Source: Meandrina meandrites (taxonomy: Eukaryota > Cnidaria > Anthozoa > Scleractinia > Meandrinidae). Taken from it: a stretch of DNA of 64,000 nucleotides. Where the stretch lies: assembly GCA_963693305.1 (NCBI GenBank), contig OY855904.1, positions 38,817,417 through 38,881,416 of the forward strand, read 5' to 3'. Under the pieces are notes generated by a model, which was not told where the DNA came from, searched no databases, and worked only from the letters and a program-made list of their open reading frames with translations. This document shows positions 25,900-36,621 of the stretch, one piece after another (positions within the stretch are counted from its first letter, which is position 1; every line of letters starts with the position of its first letter). The position numbers and the translations under genes were made by a program.

Positions 25900-26420
25900 C
25901 TACAGCAACCCGTAGTCTTCAAGTCGTTTGACAACCACCAGAGCTTTGCGTAAATCATACAGAGTTTCACTTCCATCACACGATAACTTTTCTAGTTGCT
26001 CACACATAGCCATCCGCCTTCTCTTGTTTCTATTCAGATACCAATTGGTGGCTTCTTCGTGGGCGATCTCCTCACTGCTATTTAAACTGTTGGAAATGTC
26101 TGTAAGATTCTCTTCGTTTTCTTGTCTGGAAAAATCATACTTCAGCCTTTTCTTCGACCAAGCTTGTCTTGAAAATCGTTCTTTTCTCTGCAAAAATCCT
26201 CTTTCCCTTTGGCCAAAGATTCTGGGAAATCCTGTCATTTTTGCTTTCTTACCATAACTGTATTTTCTGCTTCGCTCTGCGTTGGGAATCAGTTGGCTTT
26301 CTTCAGAGAAACTCATACGTTCAAAGTCACAGTGAATTAGCTTCACTTCAGCAAGATAAACTCCTTCAGGCATCTCGTTCGTTCTGTAGATGGCGTTGTT
26401 GTATTTGACGCAGTTGTCTT
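25900..26420 (-). CDS. Hypothetical basic protein, 157 aa or longer
   Basis: From ATG 26373 to stop 25900 the minus strand encodes a hydrophilic protein. It starts MPEGVYLAEVKLIHCDFERM, has a basic, Arg/Lys-rich middle and an EEATNWYLNRNKRRRMAMCEQ segment, and ends in a predicted helix (YDLRKALVVVKRLEDYGLL). The same frame is open upstream to about 26418 with plausible coding sequence (NCVKYNNAIYRTNE). A CAAG acceptor lies there, so this may be a last exon rather than a single-exon gene. No close family is recognised. It is the only coding-looking ORF in this stretch, and it is unrelated to the ADAM10 gene that spans it. Confidence 0.5.
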
Positions 26421-28899
26421 GAAATTATGAAAGAATTCAAATTGAATCTCTCCTTTTCTACCTTTTCTACCTTTCAGCCAATGACGTTTGCTGACGTCAC
26501 AAGACAAAATTCAACGGCTGCACCATTGAGTAACTGTAAAACATTTTTCACACGTCACACCGGATATCCAAAAACACAATTCCGTTCTCTTGACATTGTC
26601 GACATCGTTGCCACAGCGAAGAACATTTGATAAGAGTTTAGCATTATTTTCACTAAGAGCAGCTGTTGCCACAGGGGAAACATATTTGACGAAAATTTGG
26701 CATTAATTTCACTAAGGGCACCTGCGTAATTTTCACTAATTAGAAATGTCGACACTGACAAGCAATTTTAAGTTAATTTCCCGCAGTTTGATACGCGAAA
26801 TGGTCATCAAACTGAGGTATCTATCAAGTTTAATGTCAATTTTTCCTTTCTGCTTCGCGCTTGTGTAAACAATTCTCGATCAAACTCAGTATACCAGAAG
26901 TGCGTAAAACAACTTAGCCAGGTGTGAACTATCAAATGATCCACCGAAGATTTAGAAAATGTATTAACATTCGGCGGAGTCAAACTGTAAGTGGCAGTGA
27001 CAGAGAATGTGAATAGTGTTTAGGTTTTATATGTCTGAACAATGTACTTGATGAAGACGGCATTAAAATCGGACCCATTGTTTGAGCTGTACACCCATCT
27101 TGTTTGTTAGTCATCATTTTAAATAAGAAACAAAGTGCACCCGAGACAAAACAGTCATCTCGATTTTGATTGGCCCTTAGCAAGCTTTGTCTGCCTATGG
27201 GCTGATGAAGTCTATATAACAAATTTCACTGGGGCTTTCGACCCCAGAGCCCGCGTTACCCTTGTCCGGCGCTTGTCTAGAGGAATGAGACTGTTTTAAT
27301 AACAAATGCTTTGCACAAAGCATTTGAATGGGTTACAAACATGTCGATCGGGAATACAAGGCCCGACAAGCTTTCAGCTTTAAGGTCGCGGGGGACACAT
27401 TTGGCAATTATGCATTTATTTAAAGCGTATGCACAAAGCGCAACGACTGACATCGACAAGTGTACGGAATATTCACTACTAAATAAAATATGGCCCCTGT
27501 GATGCCAAGAAAATTGTCAGTGACCCCAGTCAGCAGAAAAGCAAAAGATTCAAGTCGTAGACACAAAACATTTGTTTGCATTAAAAAATTTGCTGCAAGA
27601 GATGTTGCCTTGTTTATGAAATCAATTTATTTTACAATGCATTTTGGTTGTAAATTTTTTCTTTGTTAAACCCAGAGCATTCTTTTCCGCATTGTTCTTT
27701 TCTGATCTCAACATTAAAGCGTGGAATGTAATTACCATGGTTACCTCCCTTGGTACTTGTCTTTTATCGGAACACCTTCGGAAATCTCAAAGTTTGGACT
27801 TTTCCGACAATTTTGTGTCCAAGAATTCAGCGCAGATTTAGAACTTCATGAGCTGGCACTGAAGAGAGGTAAACTAGGAATACTGTCCTGTAGTGTGTCC
27901 GGCATGACAGTAGCGGAATTCTACAAGAGCGCTTAAAAAAATAGGCGTTAAATTCAAATTTGCACATTTAAACGACCTTTACTCGCTGGCAAAGTTTAGA
28001 TTAAAAAATCCCGGTATGCCATGACACACAAGAGATTTCGGCTGATCTGTTTTTGATAAATCACAGAGTGCTGTCTTCTACTCGATAAACAAACTTGGAC
28101 ACAAAATCATGGATTTTTCAGTTTGGCACTAATGGCGCTCTAGCGTCGCCATAAAGCGCGATCTACCAAATTAAAGACGACATTCGTAAACTTCCATCAT
28201 TCTTTTATGTTTCTGGAAAAGTTTAGCTCAATCGCACCGAAAACAGATATAAGCGTTATAAAAAATGCTGGACAAGGAAAATTTTGCTGATGAATTTATT
28301 CATGGAAGGTGTCCCCCGCGACATTAAATACCAGCTTGTCTAAACAAAGGTAATTTATTAATTTATTTATTTTTAAAAACTGTTAAAATATATATGGTCG
28401 TTCTTTCACCGTATTCAATCGGTGATATGATTAATTAACAAATTAAAAAGCCGTAAGCCCCTAATAACTGACTTTCAATTTTACCGTTACAAAGCACGCA
28501 AGACAAATAAGAAAGTGGTCTCGCGAGCAGTAGCCTGTGAACACAGACGTATTTACAGCTGTGACAAGCGACATCCGGAAATACGTCTGCGTTCGCAGGC
28601 TACGCGAGCCGTGGGCGGTTAATTTTTTTTCTCCTCATTTCTTTTCATCCTGAATTTGAGTGGCTATTAAAGAGTGCTCTTTAGGTCCAGTTGTTCTCCA
28701 GCTGCAACACCTGTCCGTCCCCCCGCCTGAAGATGTCACGATTGTTGATGGTCAAATCAAAAACAACAACAAAAAATAAATAAATAAAATAATAGAAAAA
28801 ATGTCAAGAAATACTCAAAAAGTTGGCGAATTGCAACAATAAAGTGTGAATCACGATAACAAATTTATTCCTAATTTTGCAGAACACAGCAACTTGGTG

Positions 28900-29020
28900 T
28901 AGTCTGAAATGTCATCCGTCCTTTCTTCCTTACCCCCCAGAGAAGCGGCGCGCGCCCCTCCTCTGGGCGCGTCTCTACTCTGGGGGGTAAGGAAGAGAGG
29001 ACGGATGACATTTCAGACTA
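28900..29020. mobile_element. 121-bp MITE with 10-bp target duplication
   Basis: TAGTCTGAAATGTCATCCGT (28900) is mirrored by its complement ending at 29020. CAACTTGGTG is repeated on both sides (28890-28899 and 29021-29030). It is almost entirely one hairpin, apart from a GC-rich centre. It sits about 90 bp from the membrane-proximal ADAM10 exon. Confidence 0.85.
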
Positions 29021-29108
29021 CAACTTGGTGTAGCAAGCGCAGCGCCAACTTGTTTTACAAAATTTTGTTGCACTGTAGTCTAAGAAAGAATCTAAACGCA
29101 AGACCAAC

Positions 29109-29320
29109 CATTGTTCCGTTATCCAGTTCCACAAGTCACTCATGGCTGCCTTCGAGAAGAACCTCTTGAACGCATCTTTGAGTTTGTTGAGTTCATCGTC
29201 GCTGTCCACAGTCACACACAGGCCATATGCGTCACAGTACCCACGGTGAAGGTTGCAAGTGCTGCCGGGACGCTTCAGAATGACTCGACCCAGGAAATTC
29301 TGAGAAGAAATGCAGTCATC
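29109..29320 (-). CDS. ADAM10-like exon: membrane-proximal region
   Basis: Acceptor TTTCTCAG right of 29320. It encodes DDCISSQNFLGRVILKRPGS, then CNLHRGYCDAYGLC and the VDSDDELNKLKDAF helix and WNWITEQW. This is the ADAM10 hallmark PGS-C-RGYCD-C-VD-DGPL-LK region just outside the membrane. It ends at a GTTGGT donor (29103-29108) in phase 2, which matches the transmembrane exon at 18356. Confidence 0.85.
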
Positions 29321-30196
29321 CTGAGAAACAAGAAAACAGGTTAGATACAAAAAAGGAAGTAGAGTTGGAATGTATCTCATGATGCTTGAGGAGAATTAAA
29401 ATGGCTTGGAAAAGCTTAATATTTCTGTTCTTTTATAGTAAATGGTTTGAACCCAGGAGTATCAGTAGTTCGTATAGTGTGATCATCTGGGCGAGAGTAG
29501 TTCTGAAAAGAACTGTTGTTGGTGACTGACGTTTTAACAACCTGTACGGAAGTCATATTCAGAGTCAAGTGAAAATTGTTGTCAGTCAACGATGTTAAAA
29601 GTCTGGTCCGTTGAAGCTGATTGGTCAGTTTAGCTATGATGTTATTGGCTGTAAGATTCATGTAAAGTTAGTCAACAATAATTGGTCAGTTTTTGTTCCA
29701 TATTAACTGTAATCAAAAACTAAACCGCGACTCTTCACTTATGAGAAGTAAGCCCAATAACCTTTTTTTTTTGCATCAACGCTTATTGCAAATTAATTAA
29801 CAGCGGTGAGAACGAAAGAAGGGTTTTGGAGATAAGATTTCAAGTAAGTGAGTAATTTAATTTATAATAAGTAAACGAGAAGATAAAAGCTTGACAAACG
29901 AGAATTAAACTCAAAGCGAGTCAAGGGATGGCAAATGGAAGGGATTTCTACTGAACTTTCTTCGGCTGTCAGCAGTGTGTGGTGGAACGCGCCGAGAGTA
30001 CGCCGCGAAAATCATAATACCCTCAGACAAACGAACGAAAACTCTCGTGAAAATACCTATTCAGCTTGTTCCAATTTGAAAAAAAAAGAAACGCTCGAGA
30101 GCCGCTGAAAGCACACGAGAATTATCGGTCAAACTGGAACGAGCGTTTTAACTTGATCCCGTAGACTATCGTTCTCATAAAATCCTTGTCACTTAC

Positions 30197-30380
30197 GTGA
30201 CTGCTGTTACAACAAACATGACACATCTCATCTCTGTCCTGTCGACATTCACATTCATTTGTCCCATATAGCGCACAGATTGAGCCAGTGCAGCTGCCGT
30301 CCAGGCACGTGTTCAATCCTTCATTACATGTCACATTACTTGGTTTTGACTCAGCTTGAGGACAACGACCATCGCGGCCA
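30197..30380 (-). CDS. ADAM10-like exon: Cys-rich domain, second part
   Basis: It begins after the AC at 30382-30381 and ends at the GTAAGT donor 30191-30196. It encodes GRDGRCPQAESKPSN, TCNEGLNTCLDGSCTGSIC and CHVCCN, the conserved ADAM10 run that includes GxCxGSIC and CHVCC. It ends in phase 0. Confidence 0.85.
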
Positions 30381-30755
30381 GTTTTATATATTAAAGAAAA
30401 TCACTCCTGAAAGTAAACACTTTTTAATGAAGTCCCTACTTTTAACTCCGGTTTCCGAAGCATTAAGTGGCTAGGAGTATTGCTACTCCCCCTGGATGGG
30501 ATGCTAGTCTATCGCAGGTTACTCCGCAGCATTCTGTCAGGTTACCCCAATAATTCGCCAGTACCGGCCACTTATACACCTGCTGTGAATGATGAAGCAT
30601 CTTGTCCAAGAACACAACATAATGGCCCTGTCCAGGGCTCGAACACGGATCACTCTACTTAGAATCCAGGCCACTAACCATCAGAGCCCAGTTGCTCAAA
30701 GCGTGGATATCTTATCCAGTAGATAAGTGTTGGCAAAACAAACTACGCTATCCAC

Positions 30756-30790
<35 letters not shown>

Positions 30791-31330
30791 TCCTTTGAAC
30801 AACCGAGGCCAGGCCACTGCACCTCACCCTCCCTCTCTCAGTACCAGTGTTTTATTCCGGTTTTCGTAGCATTAAAGGAAACCTCCACTCTTACAACAAG
30901 TTGACGTTGAATTGTTTGAAATGATGCCAAAATTTCAAATCAGGTCGAGGGAGAAATAACGTTACATAGTAACAATAAATAGAAAAGTTTATGACGTATT
31001 AAGGCTCCCGCTATTGTTTGGAAGCTTCCAAACAATAGCGGGAGCCGTAACACGTCATACAAATCCAAAATGGCGGCGCGCTGGAAATTTAAAAACCATA
31101 AACTTTTCTATTTATTGATATTACTAAATGTTATTTCCCCCTTGTCTTGTAAAGTTTGAAAATAAGGAATTATTTCAAACAATTTAACGAAAACTTGTCT
31201 CAAGAGTGGAGGTTCCCTTTAATGCAGGAGAAATGCGAGTCTCCCATTATGGGTTTCTTAGTACACCACTGGTTATCAATCCAGGCTTCTTTTCTCAAAC
31301 ATTTAAACCCCAGGCTAAATCAAAGGATAT
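30381..31330 (-). other. Candidate U12-type AT-AC intron
   Basis: The donor (31330-31322) reads ATATCCTTT, the full consensus of minor-spliceosome AT-AC introns. The acceptor ends in AC (30382-30381). About 10 nt upstream lies TTCTTTAAT, one base from the U12 branch-site consensus TTCCTTAAY. No AG acceptor is available that keeps the frame. Splicing here restores a continuous Cys-rich ADAM10 sequence with a matching phase (2). The intron also contains a TTAA-bounded MITE (30872-31222). Confidence 0.8.
30872..31222. mobile_element. TTAA-bounded MITE with central palindrome
   Basis: Ends TTAAAGGAAACCTCCACTCT and the complement (AGAGTGGAGG-TTCCCTTTAA) at 30872 and 31222. Nested inverted segments (AAATAGAAAAGTTTA/TAAACTTTTCTATTT) and a long perfect palindrome, GGCTCCCGCTATTGTTTGGA plus complement (about 31003-31047), lie inside. 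It is located within the AT-AC intron. Confidence 0.75.
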
Positions 31331-31435
31331 TTGCAACTAGATTCCAGGCTGCACTCTGTTTCTGCTTGGCACACGTGCGCTTGGGATTCTGGGATGAAAG
31401 TACATTCTTCAGTGCAACACCTCCCTGCCACATAA
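31331..31435 (-). CDS. ADAM10-like exon: Cys-rich, before the AT-AC intron
   Basis: Acceptor TTTTCAG right of 31435. The first base completes the phase-2 codon of the disintegrin exon and gives CSYVAGRCCTEECTF, followed by Cys-rich sequence to SSC. The frame meets a stop a few codons later. The exon is best ended at 31331, immediately before ATATCCTTT, a U12-type AT donor. Joined to 30380 in phase 2, this gives the CNG motif expected in ADAM10. Confidence 0.8.
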
Positions 31436-31873
31436 CTGAAAACAGAAAGAATAAGTACTCAACGTTAGCTTTAATGAAAAATAAAACTCATGGAAAAAAT
31501 GTTACGTACTCTTTTACAGAGCTGAAGCAAATGCCTTCTAAGGTGTTACTATTATATCAGAATAGTTAAATAACTTCCAGGTCAGGCTGTTTTAAGGCCT
31601 TGTTACATGCATGAGGCAATTATCCTTGCAACTTGCAATGCATCAATGACGACTGAATAACATTGCACGTTGCAGAGTGGGTGTCGCACAAGTTTGTTAC
31701 GTTGCAAGTTGCAAGAAAAAATGCTTCGTGTAACATGGCATCGACTCAGGCTTTGAAAAAGAACTTTGCAGGCCTGCGTCATGTTGCAAGTTATGACGGT
31801 GATCATGATCTTGATGATGGCATGCGAGCTACTTGTTATGACGTCATACATACGGGATAACGCACACACATAC

Positions 31874-32036
31874 CTGCATTGCTTTCCTTGCCTGACTGTA
31901 CATCCGGGTATATTCAAGTCATCATTTCTAGCCACACAACATTTGCCTACCGCGAGGCATTCCTCTGGCCTTCCACAGTCACAATCTTCACCCTCCTCTA
32001 CGATCTTGTTTCCGCAGTACGAACCGTTGTTATGAG
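31874..32036 (-). CDS. ADAM10-like exon: disintegrin domain
   Basis: Acceptor ACTAG right of 32036 and donor GTATGT (31868-31873). It encodes SYCGNKIVEEGEDCDCG, CCVARNDD and IPGCTVRQGKQC, the Cys pattern of the ADAM10 disintegrin domain. It enters in phase 1, so joining directly to the 33714-34036 exon (phase 0 out) would shift the frame. That indicates an unseen exon between them. It leaves in phase 2. Confidence 0.85.
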
Positions 32037-33713
32037 CTAGTAAAGAAAATATTTAGAAGTCAATAATTCAGTTTTTGTTTTAAATAAAGCCGGCTACCAG
32101 TAACTTGTTTGGAAAACCAGCGGAAAATTGAATTGTCGCAATTTTTTTCGTGCACTTTCTCGCATTACTTATCCTGCGGCAGAGTAATAGAAAATGTTAT
32201 CCCTTTCAAAACCCTAGAGCTAGTAAATGCACTACGCTCATCCCTGTTCTGCACCCTTGGACTGAGTAACTTCTCAAAATACTTGGATTAATTAGCTGTT
32301 CGGATGAGACTGTGTTTCAACTTCGTGAAATCCTTTCTCTTGTATGTACCTCTAGCCTTAAAAAGGTATCACTTTTGGGCGAAGCCTCTTCGTATGGGCC
32401 ATTATATAAACAATAGCCTCCATTTGGCGCGAAAATATGCACGGATATTTGTCCACGGACGTTATCTGTTCCAAGAAGCGAACAGTTTTCTGAGAGTGAA
32501 GCTCGAGGAAAACTGTGAGCTTCGAGCTATTGTGATTATTATCCTTCCCCCAGTTTTGGCTGCATCACTTGACGTCTTAGACCAATCGCGCGCGCGAAAA
32601 ATATTTGATGGATTATAAAGGGAGATATCTCCGGCTCCCTCCTGACTGCGAAAGTTGATTCAACATTTTGTCAAGTCTGCTCGTTATGTAACGCGGTGCA
32701 ATGTATCGTGCAACGTTTTCTACAGTTTGCTTCAAGACTACAATATCTAGCGGGATACATACAAACTCACCAATAAAACAGTGTTATCCCTTTGTGGAGA
32801 TTATGGGAGACATTCTACGCTTGCTACATGGAGAAAACAGGAAGTTGTTGGGTTCGTGTCCGTCGCTTGCTCGTGAGTACATAACAAAGTTGCCAGATTG
32901 ACCACCTGGCGAACATTCTGTTGTGTCTGGGTCATGCTAGAAGCGAAACATAAAAAGCAGAAAAAAAAAATAATTGCATGTTTGAATGTTGTAAAGGGTA
33001 ACAAAGTTTTAGCACGGACACTTTTAAACAGCGCTTCACTTGCTCCAAGCCGTTTATTTTCAATTGATGACAGGTTTTTGGTTCTCCGTAAGTGAGGAAA
33101 ATGGTTTATTAGAGCGAAGTGCAAGGGTTTTCTCTGAGTAAGATTGTTTATGGCACGCGATCTTCTTTGCTAAGCGCGTGCCAAAATGCTAGTCCCCCTA
33201 GGTTATCTTTAAGCGTTTTAATCAGATCTGCCCAACAGTTCATGAGTATTCCATGTTGTTTGAAACTTGCTCCAATTCGGCCCTTTATTAATTAGGCTAG
33301 AAGTCGTTCCGCTGCCAGACGTGCGGGGAGGAGCCGCGCTTTTTTACCTTGCACGTTAAACATGGCAGACGACCCCGCGCAATCAGCCGGATTTTTAAAC
33401 CACCGACTTATACAGGTAAATTTTTTGGAAAATATCACTAGAACGCTGGAAGGTAATCCGTGCGAGTGACGTCATGACAAGACTCAGATAAGCAAACCGG
33501 AGTGGCGGACGATTTTACTAAACACTTTCTAAAACAGGCGGTCTCACTAAAATATTTTTTTGAAACGAAAACTTCGCCTAGATTCCTTTTATTTCGCACA
33601 GAACACGCTGATATTGTCTGAGCCTCGTGGGGGGTATAATCATTTGCATTCTATTTTTAAACATCGCGCGCTTTGCTATTGATTTTTTTAATGCAACACA
33701 ATTCGTCACCAAC
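32037..33713. other. Intron region with no exon recognised
   Basis: This interval should contain the ADAM10 exon with the third zinc His and the Met-turn. I read the minus strand and found no HD...N-Y/F-x-M-Y/F exon with splice sites. It contains a dispersed repeat with a CAGTTTTC/GAAAACTG inverted segment (about 32480-32520). Confidence 0.4.
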
Positions 33714-34036
33714 CTCAGACCCAAAGCTATGCCCAAACTCGTGCACAACGGTGATAACCGAAGCCTTTCTTGGTAGCCTCACCCCAAAGTTCAAAAACGT
33801 CACCAGCGCTGTATTAAAGTTCAGCTCTTCATCTGACTCTTCCAGGATGACCCTCTTGGAGCATATTCCGCCAGGTATCGCTACGTTGGGCTCTGCTACC
33901 CAGGCTAGACCCAGGGCCCCGTCAGAGAAGTCACGGTAAGTGAATAACAGAGATAAACAGTAGGCATCGTGATCTATCTCGCTCCATTTGACCAAATAAG
34001 GCATGATACCGATGTCCAGTGGACTTTCTAAGGAAC
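33714..34036 (-). CDS. ADAM10-like exon: zinc-binding catalytic core
   Basis: Acceptor TTTCCAG right of 34036. It encodes FTYRDFSDGALGLAWV, the Cys-containing GGICS segment and VVHEFGHSFGSE, which supplies the first two His ligands and the catalytic Glu of HExxHxxGxxH. The exon stops before the third His, at a GTTGGT donor (33708-33713). The donor lacks the usual purine at +3 and A at +4 but is shared with the 29109-29320 exon. The next exon should begin with the third His and carry the Met-turn; it was not found between 32037 and 33713. Confidence 0.85.
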
Positions 34037-34500
34037 CTGGAAATGTCATACATAAACTGGTTTACTGGTACGCGTAAAACGATTTTCAATTGAGTGTTGA
34101 AAGTAATTCGCGTTTGCTTTCGTTTTGCATTTCTAAGCTTAGTGATTGGTTTAAAAATCTCGTCCAAATTTCCTCAACAAATCAGAAAACCAAAACCTGG
34201 ACCGTGACGTGCTCGCTCTTTCGTGACTGGACAGAGTGATCACTTTGGTTTTTGTCTTACCACACTCGAATGAAAACTGCTCTAAGAATTTTGGGGCACT
34301 TTTCCTAGGTATTTATCCCAATCTGAGTAAAGCAGCCGTGTCAGGCCTCCACAGCGAACAAACACCTACCTTTCAATAAATGAAGCTTGTAATTAATAAA
34401 TAAGAAGACATATTTAAGAAAAAGATTTTCAAGAATCACCGAACGTTCTTTGCTGTGAATAAATGCCGGGAATTTGCAACGCAAATGAAAACCTTCTTAC

Positions 34501-34762
34501 CTTCTGCTTTCGAATCGTTAAACACAGTAACAGCTGCTATGACAAATCCAACATCATCCCCAGGCCCCCCATCTTGGTTGAAGTCTGTCGCCCTGAATGC
34601 TTTGTCAGCCATTGCCACGTGGTACACCATCTCTGCTACAGTGGCGCTCTCAGAACCTGAGCCCACGTGCTTGAAAAAGAAATTATCAGCAGCAATATGT
34701 ACAGTGCATGTGTTAAGGCTGGTGTTGTTTGGGTTGCTGCGGCGGAATCTTTTAATGGCAGT
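34501..34762 (-). CDS. ADAM10-like exon: furin site and catalytic domain start
   Basis: Acceptor CTACAG (34763-34768) and donor GTAAGA (34495-34500). The exon opens with TAIKRFRRSNPNN. RFRR is a proprotein-convertase site at the place where ADAM10 is cut to remove its prodomain. It then enters the metalloprotease fold (NTCTVHIAADNFFFKHVG, then a helix and KAFRATDFN). Phase 0 in, phase 1 out. Confidence 0.85.
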
Positions 34763-34839
34763 CTGTAGAAATGAAATAAAGTAAAATAAGTTGAAATGTT
34801 AACTGGATGGAGGGAAGCAAAGTCAGTGAGTTTTGGAAA

Positions 34840-35110
34840 CGCTTAACCATCCCCCCGCCCCCCCCCCCCCCCCCCCCCGTATCAGGTGTTATGGTATATG
34901 AAAGGGTTGTAATTTAGGTATTTAAAGTGGCCTTGAATAAAACATTTCAAACTGACACACCATATGACACTGAGTTAACAGTGTTCTTTAAAGCGGGTAT
35001 ATGAACAGGGTGCATTTTTAAAAGGTATGCGAAAGGTGTATATCAAGAGAAGGGGTTGGAGCTTGGGGCGGAGCCTCCACGTATAATTTTTATGGGGTCT
35101 CCCCCGGGCA
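34840..35110. repeat. C-tract and dispersed repeat, related to 38790-39185
   Basis: A long C run (34852-34878) leads into a segment with GGTATATGAAAGGGT-type units and GGGGCGGAGCCTCC, ending near CCCCCGGGCAC. The same words occur at 38790-39185, so both are copies of one dispersed family. No coding capacity. Confidence 0.55.
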
Positions 35111-35283
35111 CTTTAAACGCCATATTGGCCAATGAAGTCAAATTCTTCGCCGATATTTGTTTAATTTTTTATGCAGCAAGTAGGATTGGGTTAGTATTCG
35201 CTTTTGGCAACAAATAATGCAGTCTATTTTAAGATTTTTCACTCTCAATTTCTATGAATCACTAATCTGATTAGCTTTTTATC

Positions 35284-35814
35284 AAAATGCTACTATCATC
35301 AAATTCACACCTTTCCTTCCTAAGCCGTTTTAAAATAAGAACAAAATGCTACTATCATCAAATTCACACCTTTCCTTCCTAAGCCGTTTTAAAATAAGAA
35401 CAAAATGCTACTATCATCAAATTCACACCTTTCCTTCCTAAGCCGTTTTAAAACAAGGACAAAATGCTACTATCATCAAATTCACACCTTTCCTTCCTAA
35501 GCCGTTTTAAAACAAGAACAAAATGCTACTATCATCAAATTCACACCTTTCCTTCCTAAGCCGTTTTAAAACAAGAACAAAATGCTACTATCATCAAATT
35601 CACACCTTTCCTTCCTAAGCCGTTTTAAAACAAGAACAAAATGCTACTATCATCAAATTCACACCTTTCCTTCCTAAGCCGTTTTAAAACAAGAACAAAA
35701 TGCTACTATCATCAAATTCACACCTTTCCTTCCTAAGCCGTTTTAAAACAAGAACAAAATGCTACTATCATCAAATTCACACCTTTCCTTCCTAAGCCGT
35801 TTTAAAACAAGAAC
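35284..35814. repeat. 59-bp minisatellite, nine copies
   Basis: Nine head-to-tail units of 59 bp (AAAATGCTACTATCATCAAA...GTTTTAAAACAAGAAC) are almost identical. Early units carry AATAAGAAC where later ones carry AACAAGAAC. There are no spacers. The array lies in the ADAM10-like intron between 34763 and 36072. The homogeneity indicates recent expansion. Confidence 0.95.
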
Positions 35815-36072
35815 AAGTAGTCTGTATGAGAAGAAAAATGGCGCTTACTTTTTTTGAGATATCTCTCTTCTTTCCAAAGATATTCAAGTTTTTAAAATAT
35901 GCAAATTAGCAAAATGATGACGTCATAAACGATTGATTCTTTGTAGCAATACTCTACTAGTCGTGTTCTACAATATGAGAGTGACAATTGTGTTACTATG
36001 GTAACATACTGTGTTTCAGACCCCCCCCCAATGCTAAGAGCTTTTCTGTCAGAACTTTGAATTGCTATTTAC

Positions 36073-36296
36073 CTTAACTTTCGAACGTTGTAGATCTTTA
36101 AAGCGAGCCATTTTCATTTGAATTCTTGAAGAGTTAAATTGAACGCTCAAAGCAGGAAAAATAATTGAATGGTAGGGTGTCTTTGAGTGAATGTATCTTT
36201 CAACAGGCTCAAGGTGAAAAGTTTCACCAAATGCAAAAAAACTTCCGTCAAATCTTCCGTCTAATATGTGGCCCATCACGAAGGATTTGAGATCAC
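36073..36296 (-). CDS. ADAM10-like exon: prodomain core
   Basis: Acceptor TTGTCAG just right of 36296 and donor GTAAAT at 36067-36072. It encodes GHILDGRFDGSFFAF and FHLEPVERYIHS, the most recognisable prodomain block of ADAM10 (the DGRF-G and EP-ERYI motifs). Phase 1 in and phase 0 out match both neighbours. Confidence 0.85.
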
Positions 36297-36459
36297 CTGA
36301 CAACGAGAAGAGATAGAACAAGCAAAAAGGTTTATAAAGGTTCAATTCTTTAATTTGCGTGCTCGTCTACTCATTTAACAAAATCTGAGAAACTCGTGGT
36401 CCAGCTAACTAACGATAACCATTACCAGTTGTCGACTGCAGGGACGGATCAAGGATTTT

Positions 36460-36595
36460 TCTTCGGGGGGGGGGGGGGGGGGGTGGGGGCGGTGCACAAA
36501 GATATTTTTATTTTTGTTGCAAAATACCAGTTGTATTAGAAAGCCGACCGGTCATCTCAGGGCTGGGGGTGGGGGGGGGGGGGGGGCGCCCCTAG
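36460..36595. repeat. Two G-tracts
   Basis: G runs at about 36465-36482 and 36572-36588 lie in intronic sequence. They are possible quadruplex formers and likely assembly weak points. Confidence 0.85.
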
Positions 36596-36621
36596 ATCCG
36601 CTCCTGGACTGCTTGACAGAC

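Noticed and set aside
32210..32300. Candidate for the missing ADAM10 Met-turn exon
   Set aside because: The minus-strand peptide here lacks His-Asp and Met-turn motifs and looks like part of a dispersed repeat.
35284..35814. CRISPR-like array
   Set aside because: Units are directly contiguous with no spacers, and the genome is an animal's; it is a minisatellite.
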